Shown here in pieces: positions 26,272 to 35,050 of a stretch of DNA of 64,000 nt. The stretch's first letter is position 1; each line of letters starts with the position of its first letter. A program made the position numbers and the translations under genes. The notes beneath the pieces were generated by a model. That model was not told the DNA's origin. It saw only the letters and a program-made list of their open reading frames with translations, and made no database searches. The stretch covers positions 1-64,000 of the forward strand of contig CATLHE010000004.1 in NCBI GenBank assembly GCA_949948895.1. Reading direction: 5' to 3'. The stretch is from an uncultured Christensenella sp. Its GTDB lineage: Bacteria; Bacillota; Clostridia; Christensenellales; Pumilibacteraceae.

Positions 26272-26847
26272 ATGAACAAAAAAACGGAAATCAACAAAGC
26301 TGTCAAACGCAAAATAGCCGACGCTCTTCTCGCTCTCATGCGCGAGAAAAGTATTGCCGACGTTACGGTCACGGAACTCGTGAACGCCGCGGGCGTGGCG
26401 CGCGTTACGTTTTACCGCAACTATTCGTCCAAAGAAAACGTTTTGACAACGCTTATCGACGACGCGCTCGAAGAGCTTATGGACGGGCGCGATTACCACG
26501 AAATGGACTATATGACTTACCGCCATGTGCTTGCGGCGTTCGAGATGTTCAAAAAGCGTCAATCCGACGTTTCCGATCTGTATCACTCGGGTTTTGCGAT
26601 ACTGCTGTTGGAGCGCCTTAACGATTTTCACGCGGCTATCGCGGGCGGCATGCCCAACAGCTCCGCAGACAAGTACGCCGTATATTTTTACATGGGCGCG
26701 ATGTTCGATATCGCCGTCAATTGGATAGAAAACGGCTGCGTCGAGCCTACGAAAAGCATAGCCGAAGTATTTTGCAAACAGCTCGGCATAGACGTGCCCG
26801 AAAACCGCATACCCGAAGCCGAAGAGCCTACGCAATCAAACGCTTGA
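26272..26847 (+). CDS. TetR-family transcriptional regulator
   Basis: 191 residues from ATG 26272. A longer frame to 26101 is unlikely because its first 57 residues lie before the canonical N-terminus and in the divergent promoter region. The TetR helix-turn-helix is clear: ALLALMREKSIADVTVTELVNAAGVARVTFYRNYSSKENVL. The C-terminal ligand domain is short and lacks a recognised signature. It is 61 bp upstream of the pnuC-like gene on the same strand and divergent from degV, so either may be its target. Another TetR with the same helix pattern (ITVTELCDTAGVVRKTFYRNFESK) is at 61547-62110. Confidence 0.88.
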   Translation: MNKKTEINKAVKRKIADALLALMREKSIADVTVTELVNAAGVARVTFYRNYSSKENVLTTLIDDALEELMDGRDYHEMDYMTYRHVLAAFEMFKKRQSDVSDLYHSGFAILLLERLNDFHAAIAGGMPNSSADKYAVYFYMGAMFDIAVNWIENGCVEPTKSIAEVFCKQLGIDVPENRIPEAEEPTQSNA

Positions 26848-26908
26848 CATAAACTTTTATTTATCATAAACTTCACAGCAGAATCAAAACTCGTTTTTTC
26901 GGCATACA

Positions 26909-27667
26909 ATGAAAAAGTTTTTAAATATATTCAAACCCGCCAATATCATAATTTGGAGCGTAAGCATCGTCGCCGTCATAGTATCGTTTATCGCGTTTAA
27001 AAACCGCGAATACGTATACCTCATCGGATCGATCATAGGAATAACCTCGCTCGTATTTTTATCCAACGGCAATCCTATCGGGCAAGCCTTGATAGTCGTT
27101 TTTGCCGCATTTTACGGCTTTGTATCGTACTCGTTTTCGTACTACGGCGAGATGATAACCTACCTCGGAATGAGCGTACCCATAGCTGTTTGGGCATTTA
27201 TATCGTGGCTGCGCCACCCTTTTACCAAAGGCTCCGCCGAAGTAAAAGTCAATACCGTATCTAAACGCGAATGGCTGTTTTTTGCCGTCGGCGCGGTCGC
27301 CGTTACGGTGGCGTTTTACTTTATTCTGCGCGCGCTCGGCACAGCCAATCTTATCGTGAGCACCGTTTCCGTTTTGACCTCGTTTTCCGCCGCTTACCTG
27401 ACGGCGAGGCGCAGCAGGTTTTATGCGGTGTTCTATGCGCTCAACGACGTGGTGCTCATAATTTTATGGGTATTGGCTAGTTTAGAGAGCATATCGTACG
27501 TACCTATGGTCATTTGCTTTTTCGCGTTCCTCGCGCTCGACACGTACGGTTTTTTCAATTGGAGCGCCATGTCAAAGCGTCAACGCAAAGCCGAGGCGCT
27601 TGCGGCTAAGCCCAATGCTTCCGAAGCATCCGAACCCGATACGGCGACAGACTGCGACGGACAATAG
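26909..27667 (+). CDS. pnuC: PnuC-like nicotinamide riboside/vitamin transporter
   Basis: 252 residues with about seven hydrophobic helices. PnuC-type features are the glycine- and tyrosine-rich GNPIGQALIVVFAAFYGFVSYSFSYYGEM, the pair YALNDVVLIILWVLAS and a terminal YGFFNW. PnuC proteins move nicotinamide riboside (or thiamine/riboflavin relatives) by facilitated diffusion, and a kinase traps the product inside. The hydrophilic Ala/Glu tail after residue 225 is nonessential-looking. It follows the TetR gene at 61 bp, ribosome site weak. Its stop is 3 bp from the stop of the convergent Na/Pi gene. Confidence 0.85.
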   Translation: MKKFLNIFKPANIIIWSVSIVAVIVSFIAFKNREYVYLIGSIIGITSLVFLSNGNPIGQALIVVFAAFYGFVSYSFSYYGEMITYLGMSVPIAVWAFISWLRHPFTKGSAEVKVNTVSKREWLFFAVGAVAVTVAFYFILRALGTANLIVSTVSVLTSFSAAYLTARRSRFYAVFYALNDVVLIILWVLASLESISYVPMVICFFAFLALDTYGFFNWSAMSKRQRKAEALAAKPNASEASEPDTATDCDGQ

Positions 27668-27670
27668 TTT

Positions 27671-29341
27671 TCATACTTTCGTTCTTATAGTTTTCGCCAC
27701 GTTTATAAAGTGATCGGCAACGCGCTCGGCGTTTGACGAAAGCGAAAGATACTGCGCGCCGACTTCCGCCGTGCACTTCCCGTCTTTAAGCCGCGCTATG
27801 TGCTTGACGGACATTTGCGCCGTCGCGTCGTCTACGTTTTCTTCGAGAGCGAGCGCGCTACCCAGCGCGGTGCCGTCGCCCGTTTTGTACGCGGCGACGA
27901 CTTCTTTATACAGCTTATTGATGAGGCTTTCCAGCTCGATTATTTCTTTTGTCGCTTCGTCGGAAAAGCGCGAACCTATATCGGACAGCTTGTCCGCATA
28001 CTCGATTATGTTTTCCGCATAATCGCCCACGCGTTCCAAGTCCGACACCGAGCGTATAGCGGACGATAGGTATACGCGGTCGGGCTCGCCGAGGTCCTCT
28101 TTTAATAGTTTGACTATGAACCGCACGAGTTCTCTGTTTAAAAAGTTCAAGCGCTCTTCGTTGCGCCTGAACGCGGCTATATCTTTGTAGTCGAGCGTGC
28201 GCGCCGTATAGCACGCGTACCCGAAGTTTTGCATCGCTACGTCCGCCATTGCCAAAACTTCGTTTTTTACCTGCTGCACGGCGAGCGGCGGGGTCTTTAA
28301 CATGTGTTCTTCCACAAACGCGAACCTCGGCGAATCGTCGCCGCCGCCCTTGTTTTTGTCGGGCACGAGTTTTGTCACAAGCTTTACGAGCGGCGTAGTC
28401 AAAGGGAGGAATATGCACACGGTTATCACATTGAAAAACGTGTGGAACATGGCGAGCTGCAACTGCGGCGCGTGCGGGAAGATTCTTTCGAAAAGCACGC
28501 CGTAATCTGTGCCGCCGAGCCGCATGAACAGCCCGACGAGTAGGAATACAGTTGCGCCGCCCACGTTGAAAAACAAATGTATTAGCGACGTGCGCTTCGC
28601 GTTTTTGGTGCTTGTAAGCCCCGCGATAAGCGCGGTCACGCACGTGCCGATATTCGAGCCCATCGTGATATAAACGCCCTGACTGAGCGAGATAAGCCCC
28701 GTTACCGTCATAGTTATCGCCATCGAGGTCATGACCGACGAGCTTTGCACAAGCGCCGTCAACAGCGCGCCGATAAGTACCAATAGCACGGGATTTTTAA
28801 ACGTTGCCAAAAACGCGCGGACGCCGTCGAGTTCGGAAAACCCGCTCATTGCGCCGCTCATCATGGAAAGCCCGACAAACAGCATGCCGAACCCCGCCGC
28901 TATGCCGCCGATCTTTTTCGTTTTGTCTTTTCTTGCAAACGCGAGGATAAACGCGCCTATGCCCGCAAAAGTCGCAAAAACGACCGACGTGGATATCGAA
29001 TTTTCTCCGAACAGTCCGATAGCGACGAGCTGACCGGTGATCGTCGTGCCTATGTTTGCGCCGAATATGACGGTGGCAGCTTGCGCGAGCGACATGATCC
29101 CCGCATTGACAAAGCCTATGACCATGACGGAAGTCGCGCTCGAACTCTGTATGACCGCGGTCGTCGCCGCGCCTACGCCCACGCCCACCAATTTGCTCTT
29201 GGACGCTTTGTTGAACAACTTTTTAAGCTTGCCGCTGCCGAGCGCTTCCAGATTGGCGCTCATCATCGAACAGGCTATAAGAAACACCCCCACGCCCGCT
29301 ATCAGCGTAAGCGCCGCCGTGGCGATACCTATCGCATCCAT
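27671..29341 (-). CDS. Na+/phosphate cotransporter family protein with PhoU-like tail
   Basis: 556 residues. Two inverted PF02690-type repeats carry the characteristic QSSS motifs (VIQSSSATSVMVIG near 65 and ALVQSSSVMTSMAI near 212) and GANIGTT / GSNIGTC. About eight membrane helices. From about residue 350 a cytoplasmic PhoU-like helical domain follows (FRRNEERLNFLNRELVRFIVKLL, IRSVSDLERVGDYAENI, YLSLSSNAERVADHFINVAKTI). Family role: sodium-driven phosphate movement with the PhoU part as regulator. Ribosome site AAAAGGAG is 6 bases before ATG 29341. Confidence 0.92.
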   Translation of the reverse strand: MDAIGIATAALTLIAGVGVFLIACSMMSANLEALGSGKLKKLFNKASKSKLVGVGVGAATTAVIQSSSATSVMVIGFVNAGIMSLAQAATVIFGANIGTTITGQLVAIGLFGENSISTSVVFATFAGIGAFILAFARKDKTKKIGGIAAGFGMLFVGLSMMSGAMSGFSELDGVRAFLATFKNPVLLVLIGALLTALVQSSSVMTSMAITMTVTGLISLSQGVYITMGSNIGTCVTALIAGLTSTKNAKRTSLIHLFFNVGGATVFLLVGLFMRLGGTDYGVLFERIFPHAPQLQLAMFHTFFNVITVCIFLPLTTPLVKLVTKLVPDKNKGGGDDSPRFAFVEEHMLKTPPLAVQQVKNEVLAMADVAMQNFGYACYTARTLDYKDIAAFRRNEERLNFLNRELVRFIVKLLKEDLGEPDRVYLSSAIRSVSDLERVGDYAENIIEYADKLSDIGSRFSDEATKEIIELESLINKLYKEVVAAYKTGDGTALGSALALEENVDDATAQMSVKHIARLKDGKCTAEVGAQYLSLSSNAERVADHFINVAKTIRTKV

Positions 29342-29404
29342 ACAAGTCTCCTTTTTATATTGTATGCGATTTTTGCCGCATTAAGTATTTTTGCCGCGCA
29401 CGCG

Positions 29405-29442
29405 AAAAAAAGACCTCCGCGTAAGATATTTCCGCGAAGGTC
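29405..29442 (-). terminator. Terminator of the pth-mfd-alkD operon
   Basis: Stem GACCTTCGCG/CGCGGAGGTC (one mismatch; 29412-29421 with 29433-29442) followed on the minus strand by TTTTTTT, 8 bases after the alkD stop. Confidence 0.85.
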
Positions 29443-29449
29443 GGGCGTT

Positions 29450-30160
29450 CTATTTATTTTTGATTTTGAGCGTATTCAGGTAATTCTTTGTTTCGGGCGA
29501 TATCCTGTAAGACTCGCGCGCTTTTTGTATCGCTTTGTTATGTACGAACACGGGGAGCGTTTTGCTCTCGATAAGCGGCAGGGTCGTATCAAACTGCTTG
29601 ACAAGAGCTTCCGCGAGCAGCCACGCCGCCGCCATATCCACATAATACTCGCCGTATGCGATCTTTGTTTCGAGCGTATGTAGCGTGTTCTCGATATGCG
29701 CCCCGTCGAGACAATACCCGAGCATGTAAATAATATAAAACCTTTTTTCGTACTGACCCTCGCAATTTAAAAGATACGAAAAGTCTTTAAGAACTCTATC
29801 CGTATCGACCCAATCCAAAAGCGGTACGACGCAGTCGGTATGCGCCCACGACCCGAAGACGGGAATGAGCTTTTTCAGATATTCGCGCGTGGCTTCGTAA
29901 TCGCCCTTTCTCGCCGCCAAGCACCCGATAAAAAGCACAACGTCGTATATGCGCCTGCCTTCCGCGTCGGCGAAAAAAGCTTTGATTATGTCGTCGCGTT
30001 TTTCTATAGGCACGCTTTTTGCGAGCTTTTTTATTATCGGAGTGCGCACGCCAAGCGACCCGTACTCGCAGTTGATTATGGGGTCGTTGAACGCCTTGTA
30101 TTTTAAATCGACGTTTTCTTCGAGCGCCGATCTCGCCTGTTCGTAAGTTTCTATCTTCAT
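29450..30160 (-). CDS. AlkD-like DNA alkylation repair enzyme
   Basis: 236 residues from ATG 30160, which overlaps the mfd stop as ATGA; a longer frame to 30202 lies inside mfd and is rejected. HEAT-repeat helices typical of AlkD: YKAFNDPIINCEYGSLGVRTPIIKKLAK, EGRRIYDVVLFIGCLAARKGDY, then the active-site segment FGSWAHTDCVVPLLDW (Trp and Asp equivalent to the AlkD catalytic pair), and MAAAWLLAEALVKQFD. AlkD glycosylases excise bulky or charged N3/N7-alkylated bases without base flipping. Co-transcription with mfd makes a DNA-repair role coherent. Confidence 0.9.
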   Translation of the reverse strand: MKIETYEQARSALEENVDLKYKAFNDPIINCEYGSLGVRTPIIKKLAKSVPIEKRDDIIKAFFADAEGRRIYDVVLFIGCLAARKGDYEATREYLKKLIPVFGSWAHTDCVVPLLDWVDTDRVLKDFSYLLNCEGQYEKRFYIIYMLGYCLDGAHIENTLHTLETKIAYGEYYVDMAAAWLLAEALVKQFDTTLPLIESKTLPVFVHNKAIQKARESYRISPETKNYLNTLKIKNK

Positions 30161-33100
30161 GCTGTTTTCCTTTCTCCCTTGTCCGCTACCGCTATGAGCC
30201 ACGCCGACAGCGACTTGACGCTGTCGAAAACTACGATCGGGGCTTTTACCGCGTTGAGCGTGCCGCCGAACTTTTCAAAGTCCTCGGGCACGTCTTTTAT
30301 ATCCGTAAACTCCATCTTCGCGCCCGAGCGCAAAAGCGTGACTATCGACGCGTTTCGGCTCGACGCGAGGTTTTTCAAGAGCCCGACCGTCGCGAGATTT
30401 TTTATCTCGACGGGCACTCGCTCGTATGCGTCCTTGAGCTCGCTAAGCAGCTCGTCGCGTTCTTTTACGGTAGACAGCTGCGAGATCCTGCGGTACAGTT
30501 CCACGCGCACCGCGGAATCGCAGAAGTCCTTTGGTATGACCGCCGTGAAATCCACTTTCATTACGGCGTCCTTGTGCGTTCTTACAGCCGCGCCGCGTAT
30601 TTCCGCGACCGCCTCTTGCAAGAGCTTGCAGTACATGGAATATCCGACCGACACTATATGCCCGTGCTGTTCCGCGCCGAACACGTTGCCTATGCCGCGT
30701 ATGCGCATGTCCTGCTCTGCGATCTTGACGCCGCTGCCGAGGTCGGTGTACCGCGCTATCGATTCAAGTCTTTCCATTGCTTGCGGCGTCAGTCGCGATT
30801 CGTCGCCGTAAGTAAAGTATACCTGCGCGACGCGGTCGGAGCGCCCCACTCTGCCCTTTAACTGATACATCTGACTGAGCCCCATGTTTTCCGCGCCGTA
30901 AACGACCATGGTGTTTGCATTGGGTATGTCAATGCCGTTTTCTATAATAGTAGTCGCTACCAATACGTCCGCCTTGCCCGCGGCAAAATCCTCGACCGCC
31001 GCGGTCATTCGTTTTTTGTCCATTTGACCGTGGGCGTAGGTTATTTTTATTTTGGGCATGAGCGCTTGGAGCCTGCCCGCGTACTCGGCAATACCCGTGC
31101 CCGGTGTGTTCACGTAATTATACACGATAAACACTTGCCCGCCGCGCTCGACCTCGCGCGTGACGGCGTCGGCGACAAGCGCGTCCGAGTATTCCGTTAC
31201 GTATACCTGCGCGGGCAGTCTGCCCGTAGGCGGCGTTTCCAGCATGGACACGTCGCGAATGCCCGTGAGCGCCATATGCAGCGTTCTGGGTATGGGCGTT
31301 GCCGAAAGGGTGAGAACGTTGACGTCGGTCTTGAGGTTTTTGATCTTTTCCTTATCCGACACGCCGAACTTTTGTTCTTCGTCCAGCACCAACAGCTCGA
31401 GTTTTTTGAACTTGACCTTGCCGCCCAACAGCTTGTGCGTGCCGCAGACTATGTCTATCGAGCCGTCTGCGAGTCCTCTAAGTGTTTCCGCCTCGTTCGG
31501 TTCGGTGCGCGAGAACGCCGCGACTTTCACGCCGAACTTTTCCATGCGGTCTTTGGTCGTTTTGTAATGCTGATGGCATAGCACGGTCGTGGGCGACAGG
31601 AACGCGACCTGACCGCCTTCCGCTATCACTTTGAACGCGACGCGGAGCGCGACTTCCGTTTTGCCGAAGCCCACGTCGCCGCAGATAAGCCTGTCCATTA
31701 TTTTCCCGCGCGTCAGATCGCTCACGCACGCGTCTATCGCGGCGAGCTGATCGGGCGTTTCGCTAAACGCGAAATCGGCGGAGAACTCGTCGAACAGCGC
31801 GCTTTCCTCGGCGTACTTTTTGCCCGTCGACGTTTCGCGTTTCGCGTACAGTTCCAAAAGGTCGAACGCCATGGCTTTGAGCCGTGATTTTACGCGGGTC
31901 TTGGTGCGTTCGAACTCGCTGCCGCCGAGTTTATTGAGCTTGGGCGGGTTGTCGGTAAAGTCGTACTTGCTCAGCCGTCCCATGTTTTCGACGGGCACGT
32001 ACAGAGTGTCGCCCGCGGCGTACTTGACCGTGATATAATCGCGCTCGTACCCGCCGAAGTCGACTGCGCCCACCGCCTCGCAAATGCCTATGCCGTGCGT
32101 TTCGTGCACTACGTAATCGCCGGGCTTGGGCAGTTCTTTTATGCCCGTTCTCTTTATCGATTCAAACGGATCGCGTTTGAGTCCGACGTTGCGCATGCCG
32201 ATGACGACAAGGTCCTCGTCGAAAAATACGCCGCCGTCGGCTGTCGGCGCGACGTATTCCACGTCGAACACGCCCAGCTTTTCCAAGCCGTCTCTTATGT
32301 CCGCGCCGATACACACGGTTATTCCGCGCGACCGCCACGCCTTTACGTCGTCGGCTAGTCCCGATAGCGCACGCCCGTACAGCGGAAGATCGAGGCTCTT
32401 GTACTTATACACGGCGTCGGGCTCGAAAAACCGATTGGCGGAGTCTATCGAATGAAAGCACAGCGTCGCGCCGACGGCGCTCGGTTTTTGGGTCAGGTTG
32501 TGTTCCGCCGAGCACGGCGCTTCGTTCGCTTCTATCAAGCGCTTCGCGCGCGCTATGTGCTCGCGATAGCAAAACACGCACGCATCGTACACGCTTTTCG
32601 CGTCCTCTATTATAATGGGAAGAGAACAGTACTCGTCGAGCGTAGTGTGCGGGAACAGAGAGAGCGCGGTCGCGCCGCCGTCGGTATCGCCCGCAAGCAG
32701 GCGGTCTTTCAGCCTGTGCTCGACCGGCACGCCCGCTATCTTGCGCGCGTTGCCCGCTTTTTCGAGCTTTTCCGCCGCCGCCGTCGCGTCAAGCCCCGCA
32801 AGCTCGCTCGCGGGGTACGCGGTAAACTCTTTCAGTTCGCCGCCCGCGGTCTGGGTATTGACGTCGAGCGCGCGGATGCGCTCTACTTCCGAGCCGAAAA
32901 ACTCTATCCTTGCCGCTTCGCCGCCCGCCGTGCACACGTCGAGTATATCGCCGCGCACGGCAAAGCACGACGGTTCGTCTACGTGGCCTACGCGCGTATA
33001 CCCCGCCGCGACGAGTTTTTTTATCGTCTCGTCCTGCTTGTATTTTTTTCCTACTTCAAACTCCGCCGCCGCAGCCGCGACCGCGGCTCTCGGCGGGAGT

Positions 33101-33450
33101 ATTTGCATCAATGCCTCGGCGGTTGTAACTACTACCGTGCTTTTGCCCGCGGCTATATTGTATAGCGCGCGGCACCTGGCGCCGTCGTATCCGCCCGTTG
33201 CCAATAACACGTTGTTCTTTGCAAGCAGCAGTTGGGCTTTCGGGTAGTGCAGCGAGAACTCGGTAAACGCCGTTCGCGCCGCTACCGCGTCGGCGCATAC
33301 GTATAAAAATTTATCGAACGCCAAACAAAAAAGCCGCGCGTCCGATTTGGTCAACCCGAAAACGGACGTGCGCTTACCCGACCTCACGACGCGCACCGCG
33401 TCGCCTATCGCGCCTTTTGCCGCGCCGATTATATCGCCTATCTTTCTCAC
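30157..33450 (-). CDS. mfd: Transcription-repair coupling factor Mfd
   Basis: 1097 residues, slightly shorter than the usual ~1150. A UvrB-like N-terminal region is followed by the RNA-polymerase interaction domain (PGDYVVHETHGIGICEAVG), then the SF2 translocase with Walker A GDVGFGKTEVALR, DEEQ box LVLDEEQKFGV and motif III SATPIPRTLHMALTGIRDVS, and the TRCF C-terminal domain. It removes RNA polymerase stalled at lesions and recruits UvrA. Start is a GTG at 33450, one base after the pth stop; no better ATG was seen upstream. It is in one operon with pth upstream and alkD downstream. Confidence 0.97.
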   Translation of the reverse strand: MRKIGDIIGAAKGAIGDAVRVVRSGKRTSVFGLTKSDARLFCLAFDKFLYVCADAVAARTAFTEFSLHYPKAQLLLAKNNVLLATGGYDGARCRALYNIAAGKSTVVVTTAEALMQILPPRAAVAAAAAEFEVGKKYKQDETIKKLVAAGYTRVGHVDEPSCFAVRGDILDVCTAGGEAARIEFFGSEVERIRALDVNTQTAGGELKEFTAYPASELAGLDATAAAEKLEKAGNARKIAGVPVEHRLKDRLLAGDTDGGATALSLFPHTTLDEYCSLPIIIEDAKSVYDACVFCYREHIARAKRLIEANEAPCSAEHNLTQKPSAVGATLCFHSIDSANRFFEPDAVYKYKSLDLPLYGRALSGLADDVKAWRSRGITVCIGADIRDGLEKLGVFDVEYVAPTADGGVFFDEDLVVIGMRNVGLKRDPFESIKRTGIKELPKPGDYVVHETHGIGICEAVGAVDFGGYERDYITVKYAAGDTLYVPVENMGRLSKYDFTDNPPKLNKLGGSEFERTKTRVKSRLKAMAFDLLELYAKRETSTGKKYAEESALFDEFSADFAFSETPDQLAAIDACVSDLTRGKIMDRLICGDVGFGKTEVALRVAFKVIAEGGQVAFLSPTTVLCHQHYKTTKDRMEKFGVKVAAFSRTEPNEAETLRGLADGSIDIVCGTHKLLGGKVKFKKLELLVLDEEQKFGVSDKEKIKNLKTDVNVLTLSATPIPRTLHMALTGIRDVSMLETPPTGRLPAQVYVTEYSDALVADAVTREVERGGQVFIVYNYVNTPGTGIAEYAGRLQALMPKIKITYAHGQMDKKRMTAAVEDFAAGKADVLVATTIIENGIDIPNANTMVVYGAENMGLSQMYQLKGRVGRSDRVAQVYFTYGDESRLTPQAMERLESIARYTDLGSGVKIAEQDMRIRGIGNVFGAEQHGHIVSVGYSMYCKLLQEAVAEIRGAAVRTHKDAVMKVDFTAVIPKDFCDSAVRVELYRRISQLSTVKERDELLSELKDAYERVPVEIKNLATVGLLKNLASSRNASIVTLLRSGAKMEFTDIKDVPEDFEKFGGTLNAVKAPIVVFDSVKSLSAWLIAVADKGERKTA

Positions 33451-33451
33451 G

Positions 33452-34018
33452 CTACAGCACCGATACCGTCAGCGTCTGCCACGCCGTGCCGCTCAGCCAG
33501 TCCTCGGCAAAGTCCGCCGCTGCCGCGCACGCTTTTTCCATCAGGTCTTTGTACCCCGCGGGGATCTTTGAGAGCACATAGTCGGCTAACTGCATGTATT
33601 CGGGCTTTTTGCCTATGCCTATCCTTACGCGCGGAAACTCGCCCGTACCGAGCTTGCTCACGATATCGCGCATGCCGTTGTGCGTGCCTGCGGACCCGTT
33701 CTGCCGCGCTCTTACCGTGCCCTTCTCCATGTCTATATCGTCGTAGAAAACGAGTATGTCCTTGGGCTCGATCTTGTAGTACCGCGCCAAAAACGACACT
33801 GCGTCGCCCGATAGGTTCATGTATGTATTCGGTTTGCAAACGATTGTTTTTTGACCGAACAGCGTCGCCGTAGATAGGTACGCGTTGCTCTTTTTGTCCA
33901 ATGCGAAATCGGGCATAATAAACCTCGACGCGAGTAGGTCCGCCGCGCCGAAACCTATGTTGTGATATGTGCCCCGATACTCGTTATCGGGATTGCCCAG
34001 CCCGACTACGAGCTTCAT
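33452..34018 (-). CDS. pth: Peptidyl-tRNA hydrolase
   Basis: 188 residues, standard length. GLGNPDNEYRGTYHNIGF holds the catalytic His about residue 20; KPNTYMNLSGDAV and the FYDDIDM...RARQNGSAGTHNGMRDI segment are family signatures. It recycles tRNA from stalled peptidyl-tRNA. The pth-mfd gene order is common in Bacillota. ATG 34018 directly follows the stop of the DUF1858 gene, so the two are translationally coupled. Confidence 0.96.
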   Translation of the reverse strand: MKLVVGLGNPDNEYRGTYHNIGFGAADLLASRFIMPDFALDKKSNAYLSTATLFGQKTIVCKPNTYMNLSGDAVSFLARYYKIEPKDILVFYDDIDMEKGTVRARQNGSAGTHNGMRDIVSKLGTGEFPRVRIGIGKKPEYMQLADYVLSKIPAGYKDLMEKACAAAADFAEDWLSGTAWQTLTVSVL

Positions 34019-34243
34019 TTATTTATCGAGCGCGGCGTTGAGCTTTTCCAAGAGCTCCGTCACGTCGTTGCCGTGGACTTCAGCCGCTTCTTCGACGGTC
34101 TCGCCGCGCGAGATCGGGCAGCCCAAGCAGTGCATTCCCATATCGAAAAATACCTGTTGCACTTCCTCGAGCGCCGCGTCGTTTTCTTGCGCAAGGCACA
34201 GTACGTCGTAGATCTTCATATCCGCAGTGACTTTGTTTGACAT
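34019..34243 (-). CDS. DUF1858-type redox-motif small protein
   Basis: 74 residues from ATG 34243 (AAGGAG 7 bases upstream; the longer frame to 34291 is rejected because it overlaps the promoter). The sequence MSNKVTADMKIYDVL...MGMHCLGCPISRGETVEEAAEVHG is the DUF1858 'hybrid-cluster-associated' pattern with one CxxC (Cys-Leu-Gly-Cys). Biochemical role unknown; a disulfide or metal-related function is suggested by the family name only. First gene of the pth-mfd-alkD operon. Confidence 0.88.
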   Translation of the reverse strand: MSNKVTADMKIYDVLCLAQENDAALEEVQQVFFDMGMHCLGCPISRGETVEEAAEVHGNDVTELLEKLNAALDK

Positions 34244-34281
34244 TTCATACTCCTTTCTATCCGTCTGTATTTCGGTTATTA

Positions 34282-34310
34282 AGTATACCAACCGCCCCCG
34301 TTTTTGTCAA
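34282..34310 (-). promoter_or_regulatory. Sigma-A promoter of the DUF1858-pth-mfd-alkD operon
   Basis: Minus-strand TTGACA, 17-base spacer, TATACT, 38 bases before ATG 34243. Confidence 0.85.
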
Positions 34311-34357
34311 CCTTTTTTTAAATGCCGTATATGGGCGTTGGCAATTCGTACATTGTT

Positions 34358-34404
34358 GCACTCGGCTAATGGCTATACCGTTTAAAAATTTCTTTATCGC
34401 CACT
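34358..34404. repeat. Direct repeat, copy 1 (47 bp, pairs with 34605-34651)
   Basis: Starts GCACTCGGCTAATGGCTATA; 44 of 47 positions match the copy at 34605-34651. Confidence 0.85.
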
Positions 34405-34454
34405 TTTACCTGCCGTGTGATTTATGGTATTTGAAGTGTATCTCCAATATTGTT

Positions 34455-35050
34455 GTCATTCTGAGCTTGCGAAGAATCTAGGCGACCCGCCGCATGGCGT
34501 AAACGTTAAACAAACTACAACCCCAAAACATACTTGTTTTTATTCGGGTGAAACATAAAATCCCCATCATCGCCCACACACGACAGACGCCAAGCGTAAG
34601 GCTTGCACTCGGCTAGTGGCTATATCGTTTAAAAACTTCTTTATCGCCACTCGCCGCAGAATTATATCACTAACCAAGAATCTTTGTTGTGTCATTCTGA
34701 GCTTGCGAAGAATCCAGGCGACCCGCCGCATGGTTGCATTGTCGAACAAACGATAACTCACTAACGTGTGCTGCTCTTATTCGGGTGTACCCTCAAATCA
34801 TCTTCGCGTTCATACACGACATACGTCCAACATTTGGTTGGCGGAGCGCCGAGGTCGTCGCTCCCTACGGTCGTTTGAAAGTTCGTTACCGTCCTCTTGT
34901 CATTCCGAGCCTGCGAGGAATCTAGGCGATCCGCCGCACATACGACACAAAAAACAAACAACAACCCATAAATGTTAACGCTCTTTTTCGGGTGTTACCT
35001 CAAATCATCTTCGCGCCACACACGACTAACGGTCACGCGTCAGGCTTGCT
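34455..35050. repeat. Tandem mosaic intergenic repeat, about three units
   Basis: Three imperfect units about 236 and 208 bp apart. Each contains (a) a GTCATTCTGAGC..GCGAAGAATC box ending in CGCCGCA (34455-34497, 34691-34733, 34899-34938), (b) a T(A/T)TTCGGGTG box (34541, 34778, near 34985) followed by a CAAATCATCTTCGCG-like stretch and (c) CACACGAC. No coding frame survives. Box (a) resembles GTCATTCTGAG-type interspersed repeats seen in many bacteria. Confidence 0.8.
34605..34651. repeat. Direct repeat, copy 2 (47 bp, pairs with 34358-34404)
   Basis: Starts GCACTCGGCTAGTGGCTATA; three transitions separate it from copy 1. Confidence 0.85.

Noticed and set aside
34440-35050. A CRISPR array, because of regularly spaced repeats
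   Set aside because: Only three units of over 200 bp with diverged spacers, and no cas genes.
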